Part shown: in pieces, positions 58,801-64,000 of the stretch | Numbering within the stretch: the stretch's first letter is position 1 | How the letters are laid out: each line of letters opens with the position of its first letter | Assembly (NCBI RefSeq): GCF_021209385.1 | Contig: NZ_JAJOIL010000035.1 | Span: forward strand, 1 to 64,000 | Source of the DNA: Seleniivibrio sp. | Lineage (GTDB): Bacteria > Chrysiogenota > Deferribacteres > Deferribacterales > Geovibrionaceae | Reading direction: 5' to 3' | DNA length: 64,000 bases | Notes under the pieces: model-generated | Database searches by the model: none | What the model saw: only the letters and a program-made list of their open reading frames with translations | Told to the model about the DNA's origin: nothing | Position numbers and translations under genes: made by a program

Positions 58801-59190
58801 TTAACGTTTTGAGAACTGAGAAGATTTTCTCGCTTTCGGTTTACCGGGTTTCTTACGTTCAACTGCTCTTGAGTCTCTGGTAAGGAAACCTTCTTTTTTC
58901 AGTGCGGGACGGTTAGTAGCATCGAATTCGCAAAGTGCTCTTGCGAGACCGTGGCGAACTGCGCCTGCCTGACCGCTTTTGCCGCCGCCTTTAACAGTGA
59001 TGTAAAGGTCGAACTTGCCCTCAGCGCTGATGGTGGAAAGGGGCTGGAGGCTGATCATTGTAAGAGTAGGTCTCTCAAAGTAAGCCTCGGGCTCTTTGCC
59101 GTTGATAGTGACAACACCTTTGCCGGGTTTGATGAAAACTCTGGCACAGGATGTTTTTCTTCTGCCTGTTCCGTATGTATAGTCAGCCAT
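58801..59190 (-). CDS. rpsI: Ribosomal protein S9
   Basis: A 129-residue S9. The start is the ATG at 59190 ([20 protein letters not shown]), with AAGGAG eight bases upstream; an adjacent TTG is less likely. [20 protein letters not shown] and the basic tail [13 protein letters not shown], which reaches the P-site tRNA, are typical. It follows rplM with an 11-base gap. Confidence 0.97.
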   Translation of the reverse strand: MADYTYGTGRRKTSCARVFIKPGKGVVTINGKEPEAYFERPTLTMISLQPLSTISAEGKFDLYITVKGGGKSGQAGAVRHGLARALCEFDATNRPALKKEGFLTRDSRAVERKKPGKPKARKSSQFSKR

Positions 59191-59201
59191 CAATAGTCTC
59201 C

Positions 59202-59630
59202 TTATATCTCGAATACTTCGGGATTCTGAGCAGCATGAGGATGCTCGGAACCGGTATAGATTTTAAGTTTGCTGATCATAGCTCTGCCCATTTTAGTTTT
59301 GGGGAGCATGTTCTTAACAGCCAGACGGATGACATCTTCGGGTTTTTTCTCAAGTTGTTCTTTAAGAGTTCTCTCTTTAAGACCGCCGAGGTAACCGGAG
59401 TGTCTGTAGTACATTTTGTCGTCCATCTTAGCGCCTGTGACGATGAATTTGTCAGCGTTGATAACGATAACAAAGTCGCCTGTGTCTATAGAGGGAGTGT
59501 AGATCGGTTTCTTTTTGCCCATAAGAGTCATTGCGATCTCAGTAGCCATACGTCCAAGAACTTTGCCTTTAGCGTCGAGAACGTACCATTTTTTTTCTAT
59601 TTCGTCGGGTTTTGCCCAATAGCTTTTCAT
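59202..59630 (-). CDS. rplM: Ribosomal protein L13
   Basis: A 142-residue L13, an early-assembly 50S protein. [39 protein letters not shown] and [20 protein letters not shown] are conserved. It is first in the rplM-rpsI pair. Confidence 0.97.
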   Translation of the reverse strand: MKSYWAKPDEIEKKWYVLDAKGKVLGRMATEIAMTLMGKKKPIYTPSIDTGDFVIVINADKFIVTGAKMDDKMYYRHSGYLGGLKERTLKEQLEKKPEDVIRLAVKNMLPKTKMGRAMISKLKIYTGSEHPHAAQNPEVFEI

Positions 59631-59702
59631 GTGTAAACCTCGTCAAAAATGTGAGCCTTTTAATTTATTTAATCTGTGACAAACTGTCAAGCAGATTTTA
59701 AA

Positions 59703-60062
59703 TTAAAGACCTTTCCTTCTTTCTTTAATTCTCGCAGCTTTACCGCGCAGGTCTCTCATGTAGAACAGTCTAGCCTGACGGACTTTACCTGTTCTGATGA
59801 GTTCAACCTTGTCTATACGGGGTGAACAATAGGGGAAAGTTCTTTCAACGCCTATGTCGCCTACCATCTTTCTGACGGTGAATGTTGAGTTGGTGCTGTT
59901 TCTGTGGATCTTGATAACAAGACCTTCGTATGCCTGAATACGCTCTTTGTTACCCTCAACGATACGGAAGTAAACTCTTACTGTATCTCCGGCGCGGAAA
60001 GCAGGCGTTTCTTTTTCAGTTTTAAACATCGCCTCAACAGAAGCGATAAGTTTATTTTTCAT
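59703..60062 (-). CDS. rplS: Ribosomal protein L19
   Basis: A 119-residue L19 at the 30S-50S interface. [40 protein letters not shown] and [12 protein letters not shown] are diagnostic. It starts 12 bases after trmD ends and closes the ffh-to-rplS cluster. Confidence 0.97.
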   Translation of the reverse strand: MKNKLIASVEAMFKTEKETPAFRAGDTVRVYFRIVEGNKERIQAYEGLVIKIHRNSTNSTFTVRKMVGDIGVERTFPYCSPRIDKVELIRTGKVRQARLFYMRDLRGKAARIKERRKGL

Positions 60063-60073
60063 GGATGAGCCTC

Positions 60074-61351
60074 CTAAAAACTATGTATCCTGTCAAGTAT
60101 TATGGCCACGGCGCTTCTGACCGAAAGGTGGTTGAAAGGTCCGACCCCCTTTATGGGTTTAAGCACCCTGTCCGACATTTTGAAAACGTCTTCGGTGAAG
60201 CCCCAGCCTGTGCCGAAAATAATCAGGCACGGTTTTTCTTCTGAGAGCCTCGCCGTTTCTTCAAAATCGATATTTGCTCTGGAATCGCGCGCTGTGGTTG
60301 CGATAACCACCGGACGCTCTCCTTCGAGCTTTTCGATTTCTGCTATAACATCAAGAAGTCCTTCCGAAAGTCGGGTCCTTTCAAAAGCCTCCTTGCGGTT
60401 GACATTGTAAGTTGCACCGTAACCGTTAAGCCAGTGGTCGATAACTCTTGAAGCTATCTCACGCTGAGCCTGAAGGGGTGTCACAACGAAGTATTTTTTA
60501 ACGTCATACGTTGTGCAGCTTCTGGAGATGTCGTGCAGATCCATGTTGGTGATGGACGTTGCAACGTTTGTCTTCTCCTTGTCCTTCATCGGGTAGTGCA
60601 GAAGGGCGACGTATATTTTCTTTTTTAATGCGATCATGTCAAGATATTTTTTATCTTCGGCACTTAAATCTGCATTTTTGAGCATGTCCGGTCTGTTCTT
60701 CGCGGTTATTTCGATGGATTTCTGTCTTCTCCATTTCTCAATTTCCGCGTGGTGTCCCGATAGAAGGATTTCGGGTACCGACTGACCATCAAACTCCTGT
60801 GGCCTTGTGTAATGGGGATACTCCAACATTCCGGAGGTGTGAGAGTCCTCCAGAGGCGAGTTTTCATCACCCAGAACGCCCGGCAGAAGCCTTGCGATGG
60901 AATCTATCATAACCATTGAGGCAAATTCGCCGCCTGTCAGAACAAAATCGCCCAGCGAGAGCGACTCATCAACACAAAGACCGACTACCCGTTCATCCAC
61001 TCCTTCATAACGTCCGCAGATGAATGTGAGGCTATCATACTCGCGGAGCCTTTCGGCGTCCTTCTGGGTAAATTTCTTACCCCTCGGGTCCATGAGTATG
61101 ACGTGGGTATCGCCATCCTTTTGTTTCAGATCTCTGACAGCGGAAACGATAGGTTCCGGCTTCATAACAAGTCCCTGTCCGCCGCCGTACTGATAATCAT
61201 CGGTGAGCCTGTGTTTGTCTGTGGTATAGCTTCTTATATCAACGGGGTTTATGGCAAAGAAGCCTGAATCCGCAGCCTTAGACAGAACACCCTGCGAGAA
61301 GGGCGTTGTGAACATCTCCGGAAATATCGTAAGGATATTAAACGTTTTCAC
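60074..61351 (-). CDS. trmD: TrmD fused to a second SPOUT-type RNA methyltransferase
   Basis: A 425-residue two-part enzyme. Residues 1-240 are TrmD (tRNA guanine-37 N1-methyltransferase): [52 protein letters not shown], and [11 protein letters not shown] with its catalytic Asp. Residues 245-425 match the RNA-methyltransferase family (PF09936-like) that in many related genomes is a separate gene beside trm[57 protein letters not shown] and [15 protein letters not shown]. One open frame spans both. The GTG start at 61351 overlaps rimM by 14 bases. The target of the second part is unknown. Confidence 0.9.
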   Translation of the reverse strand: MKTFNILTIFPEMFTTPFSQGVLSKAADSGFFAINPVDIRSYTTDKHRLTDDYQYGGGQGLVMKPEPIVSAVRDLKQKDGDTHVILMDPRGKKFTQKDAERLREYDSLTFICGRYEGVDERVVGLCVDESLSLGDFVLTGGEFASMVMIDSIARLLPGVLGDENSPLEDSHTSGMLEYPHYTRPQEFDGQSVPEILLSGHHAEIEKWRRQKSIEITAKNRPDMLKNADLSAEDKKYLDMIALKKKIYVALLHYPMKDKEKTNVATSITNMDLHDISRSCTTYDVKKYFVVTPLQAQREIASRVIDHWLNGYGATYNVNRKEAFERTRLSEGLLDVIAEIEKLEGERPVVIATTARDSRANIDFEETARLSEEKPCLIIFGTGWGFTEDVFKMSDRVLKPIKGVGPFNHLSVRSAVAIILDRIHSF

Positions 61352-61847
61352 TTATTAAGCCCTCTCTGTTGATCACCAGTTTTTTCTCTTTCACGTTTAT
61401 CTCTGTAACGTGGTCCTTATTATTGGAAATCAGGTAGGTTTCGCCGTCGCCCTGAATTCTGAAAACCTCAGCGGCTCCAGCCTCCATATAGTCGATGAGC
61501 GTTCCGACCGTATTTCCGTCAGTGTCTAACACCGTACACCCCTCAAGCTCGTGCCAATATATTTCGTCATCAAGCTCTGGGAGCATCTCTTCGGGGAGAA
61601 CAACGTCCATCCCCTTGTATTTCAGAGCGGAGTCTATATCCTCCACCCCTTTGAAGCCCACAAGGAGCATGCCCTTGTAGTCCTTCATATACTCAACTTC
61701 GAGAGACGCTTTCACTTTGCCCTCTTTTGAAAGCATCATGTACTGCATCTCTTCCAGAACTTCGGGGCTTTCCGTGGTGACCTGCATCAAAAGAAGCCCG
61801 TCCAGTCCGTGTGTGTTAACAAGTTTCCCTATCTTTATAAATTTCAT
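61338..61847 (-). CDS. rimM: 16S rRNA processing protein RimM
   Basis: A 169-residue assembly factor for the 30S head, which binds S19. The N-terminal barrel IGKLVNTHGLDGLLLMQVTT and the C-terminal PRC-like barrel (YWHELEGCTVLDTDGNTVGT) are both present. It lies in the usual place between khpA and trmD. Confidence 0.93.
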   Translation of the reverse strand: MKFIKIGKLVNTHGLDGLLLMQVTTESPEVLEEMQYMMLSKEGKVKASLEVEYMKDYKGMLLVGFKGVEDIDSALKYKGMDVVLPEEMLPELDDEIYWHELEGCTVLDTDGNTVGTLIDYMEAGAAEVFRIQGDGETYLISNNKDHVTEINVKEKKLVINREGLISENV

Positions 61848-61892
61848 GAACCACGCCGCAGGGAATCTTTATCTCCTCTGCAAATGGGAAAA

Positions 61893-62123
61893 TCAGTCCA
61901 GAATTTCCAGAATGACTTTCTTTCCGTTTTTAACGCCCGAAGCATTGATTATCGTTCTGATAGCCTTTGCCGTGCGTCCCTGTTTGCCGATGACCTTTCC
62001 GAGGTCGGCGGAATCCACCCTGAGTTCGAGGATGGCGGCCTTTTCGCCTTCAACCTCTTTAAGCTCCACAGCCTCGGGTTTATCGACCAGAGACTTTACG
62101 ATGAATTCAACAAGCTCTTTCAT
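61893..62123 (-). CDS. khpA: KH-domain RNA-binding protein KhpA
   Basis: A 76-residue protein consisting of one KH domain with the GKQG loop in LGKVIGKQGRTAKAIRTIIN. It starts KELVEFIVKSLVDKPEAVEL. KhpA works with KhpB as a small-RNA chaperone and influences cell-wall growth in some bacteria. It lies between rpsP and rimM as in most genomes. Confidence 0.93.
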   Translation of the reverse strand: MKELVEFIVKSLVDKPEAVELKEVEGEKAAILELRVDSADLGKVIGKQGRTAKAIRTIINASGVKNGKKVILEILD

Positions 62124-62147
62124 GGTTCACCTCGTAATTATCGGTGC

Positions 62148-62411
62148 TTATTTGGATGCTGCGTACTCAGCGATAACGCCTTGTTTAGACAGCAGGTTTT
62201 TCACTGTGTCAGAGGGCTGTGCGCCTTTTCTCAGCCAATCCAGAGCTTTTTCGGTGTCTATTTTCACTTCTGCCTCTGCGGGCATAGGGTTGTAATAGCC
62301 GAGGATCTCGATGAAGTTACCGTTACGTCTCTCCTGAGCATCACATACAACGATTCTGTAGAAGGGTCTTTTTTTACGTCCAAGTCTTACAAGTCTGATT
62401 CTGGTAGCCAC
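62148..62411 (-). CDS. rpsP: Ribosomal protein S16
   Basis: An 87-residue S16, required for 30S assembly. It begins [20 protein letters not shown] after a GTG start at 62411 with GAGGT upstream; [11 protein letters not shown] and [19 protein letters not shown] follow. It comes after ffh. Confidence 0.97.
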   Translation of the reverse strand: MATRIRLVRLGRKKRPFYRIVVCDAQERRNGNFIEILGYYNPMPAEAEVKIDTEKALDWLRKGAQPSDTVKNLLSKQGVIAEYAASK

Positions 62412-62445
62412 TTAAATGTACCTCACTTTTGTACTTATATTATTG

Positions 62446-63798
62446 TTATCTCATTTTGAGAAAATCTCTCATCATGGCAGGGTTCAGCTTATTGGAGCCA
62501 CCCAGTTTCTTTTTCATCTGCTTCATCATCTTGTTCATCTGATTAAGCTGATTGACCAGTCTATTAACATCGGCAACGGAGGTTCCGCTGCCCTTTGCTA
62601 TCCTTTTTCTCCTGCCGGAGTTGAGTATCTTGGCATTCTTACGCTCATGACGTGTCATGGAGAAGATTATAGCCTCGATCTTTTTGAACTGTTTTTCGTC
62701 CATGTCGCCCATGGAAACGTTGCCCAGTCCGGGTATCATACGCATGATGCTCTCAAGGGAGCCCATCTTCTTTATCATCTTGAACTGTTTGAGCATGTCG
62801 TCAAAGTCGAGACCGTATTTCGCCATCTTTTCGGCCATGTCTTCCGCATCGCCGTCTTCAATGGATTCCTGTGCTCTTTCAACCAGTGTGACGATATCGC
62901 CCATGCCGAGTATTCTTGACGCCATCCTGTCGGGATAGAACGCCTCGAACTCAGTCATTTTTTCGCCCGTACCGATGAATTTAAGAGGTTTACCTGTCAC
63001 TTCCTTAATGGAAAGCGCGGCTCCGCCTCGTGCATCACCGTCCATTTTGGTAAGGATTATACCTGTCGCTTCAAGGCTTTCGTTAAAGCTTTTGGCAACG
63101 TTTACTGCATCCTGACCTGTCATGGCATCCGCAACGAAGAGTATTTCGTCGGGGGTTACAGCCTCTTTTGTACGGACAAGTTCCGCCATCAGCTCTTCAT
63201 CAATGTGAAGTCGTCCGGCGGTATCTATAATAACCACGTCTTTCGCGGTCTTTTTTGCATATGCAAGAGCGTCTGACGCAATTTTAACGGCATCTTTGCT
63301 CTGTTTGTCGGAGTAAACGTCGCAGTTAAGCTGTTTACCCAGAGTTTCAAGCTGGTCTATCGCTGCTGGACGGTAAATATCGCCCGCAACAAGCAGAACG
63401 TTTCTTTTCTGCTTCATAAGAAGTCCGGCGAGCTTGCCCGCGGACGTAGTTTTACCCGAACCCTGAAGACCTGCCATCATGATAACGGTTGGCGGCTGTG
63501 AGTTCAGTCTTATCTTGCCCTCATCATAGTCCTTTCCGCCGAGTATCTCAACAAGCTCGTCATGCACTATCTTAATGAAGACCTGATCCGGTGTGAGGCT
63601 CTTTAAAACCTCTTCGCCCAGAGCCTTCGCCTGAACGCTTCCTATAAAGTTTTTTACGACTTTATAGTTGACATCCGCCTCCAGCAGAGCCATCCGCACC
63701 ATTTTAAGTGCTTCCTGTATATTGCTTTCATCAAGGCGTACCTGCTTCTTGAGCTTCTTGAATACGCCGTTGAGCTTGTCGTTCAAAGTAGCAAACAT
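62446..63798 (-). CDS. ffh: Signal recognition particle protein Ffh
   Basis: A 450-residue GTPase that, with 4.5S RNA, delivers membrane proteins to FtsY. N domain (MFATLNDKLNGVFKKLKKQV), G domain with GLQGSGKTTSAGKLAG, DTAGRLHIDEELM, TKMDGDARGG, and a Met-rich M domain (QLNQMNKMMKQMKKKLGG) that binds signal sequences. The ATG at 63798 is preferred to a GTG four codons upstream. First gene of the cluster. Confidence 0.97.
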   Translation of the reverse strand: MFATLNDKLNGVFKKLKKQVRLDESNIQEALKMVRMALLEADVNYKVVKNFIGSVQAKALGEEVLKSLTPDQVFIKIVHDELVEILGGKDYDEGKIRLNSQPPTVIMMAGLQGSGKTTSAGKLAGLLMKQKRNVLLVAGDIYRPAAIDQLETLGKQLNCDVYSDKQSKDAVKIASDALAYAKKTAKDVVIIDTAGRLHIDEELMAELVRTKEAVTPDEILFVADAMTGQDAVNVAKSFNESLEATGIILTKMDGDARGGAALSIKEVTGKPLKFIGTGEKMTEFEAFYPDRMASRILGMGDIVTLVERAQESIEDGDAEDMAEKMAKYGLDFDDMLKQFKMIKKMGSLESIMRMIPGLGNVSMGDMDEKQFKKIEAIIFSMTRHERKNAKILNSGRRKRIAKGSGTSVADVNRLVNQLNQMNKMMKQMKKKLGGSNKLNPAMMRDFLKMR

Positions 63799-63903
63799 TT
63801 TTAAGCGCACCTCTAGGACGTTATAAGGGTGAACTAAAGTTTATAGGTGAAACACCCCTCGCTGTCAATGAATTTTTGCTTATGGAAGGTCATTTATGTA
63901 TGA

Positions 63904-63999
63904 TTATTCTTCCGTATTCAGCCTGCTCAAAGCGGCATCGGTCTGTTTGAGCCGTCCGCAAAGAGTTGACATCACGCGGCGGGAAAGAACGTAGCTGTC
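63904..63999 (-). CDS. C-terminal end of an unidentified gene (cut by the window edge)
   Basis: On the minus strand one frame runs from the window edge to TAA at 63904-63906, giving DSYVLSRRVMSTLCGRLKQT and then DAALSRLNTEE. It looks like an ordinary helical C-terminus but is too short to assign. The 105 bases between it and ffh are A/T-rich and would hold the ffh promoter. Confidence 0.35.
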   Translation of the reverse strand, partial: DSYVLSRRVMSTLCGRLKQTDAALSRLNTEE

Positions 64000-64000
64000 T

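Noticed and set aside
59151-59636. Long plus-strand open frame opposite rplM and rpsI
   Set aside because: It mirrors two clear ribosomal protein genes in their antisense frame and shows no ribosome-binding site or family match.
1-64000. CRISPR array, prophage, integron or plasmid origin
   Set aside because: No regular direct repeats with spacers, integrase, phage structural genes, attC sites or replication genes are visible; the only mobile-element signals are the IS3 end and the short dispersed repeats.

Overview
The window reads as a chromosomal segment of an anaerobic or microaerophilic Gram-negative bacterium, most likely a member of the Deferribacterota (Geovibrio, Denitrovibrio or Seleniivibrio type). 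This assignment is an inference from gene content: multihaem c-type cytochromes, an F0 operon separate from F1, a YedF-type protein, a CowN-like nitrogenase protector, a regulatory-type [NiFe] hydrogenase, cytochrome bd, and many Cache, HD-GYP and sigma-54 signalling proteins. Nearly everything is chromosomal housekeeping, respiration or signalling. No phage, plasmid or CRISPR locus is visible.

Layout. 1-410: the right end of an IS3-family element abuts the last part of a carbon-starvation transporter gene (cstA). 490-2053: rsmE and two small-ligand-fold proteins. 2130-4339: an AT-rich island holding one orphan, frameshifted Z1-type ATPase gene. 4462-11643: acyl-ACP thioesterase, a lipoprotein, two tRNA-Ser genes, the hypC-hypD-hflX run, a frameshifted rhomboid protease gene, a hairpin-rich intergenic region, yedF and a trihaem cytochrome. 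11737-13784: TetR-controlled drug exporter. 14139-18564: hemL-atpZ-atpI-atpB-atpE followed by an 11-haem NapC-type cytochrome. 18807-25362: 5'-nucleotidase-like lipoprotein, AraC regulator divergent from cowN, dienelactone hydrolase, argC and argJ.

25497-35526 is a signalling block. A Cache histidine kinase is paired with a REC-HD-GYP regulator. An apparent operon follows that joins a cytoplasmic H2-sensing-type hydrogenase (small and large subunits) to a PAS hybrid kinase, a lone receiver and an HD-GYP protein. I read this as a possible route from H2 sensing to c-di-GMP breakdown, and it is the most interesting system here. 35558-42989: pirin/MarR, DUF1634/TauE, cydAB, a WYL regulator, a 44-residue membrane protein, def and an ACT-domain regulator. 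43166-48765: clpC, a ketopantoate reductase-Nudix fusion, PilZ, a lipoprotein and a peroxiredoxin.

48957-52778 resembles the enterobacterial QseE-QseG-QseF (GlrK-QseG-GlrR) system, with a strong sigma-54 promoter next door driving a tiny secreted protein. 52825-58551: isochorismatase, HAD hydrolase, mnmA-larE, a kinase lacking its phospho-acceptor His, and a TauE/ArsR/DsrE sulfur module. 58801-63798: the ribosome and RNA-modification cluster ffh-rpsP-khpA-rimM-trmD(fused)-rplS, then rplM-rpsI.

Two kinds of dispersed intergenic repeat recur across the window (a composite element of about 200 bp and a GTCATTGCGA-type palindrome). Three genes are broken at short homopolymers.
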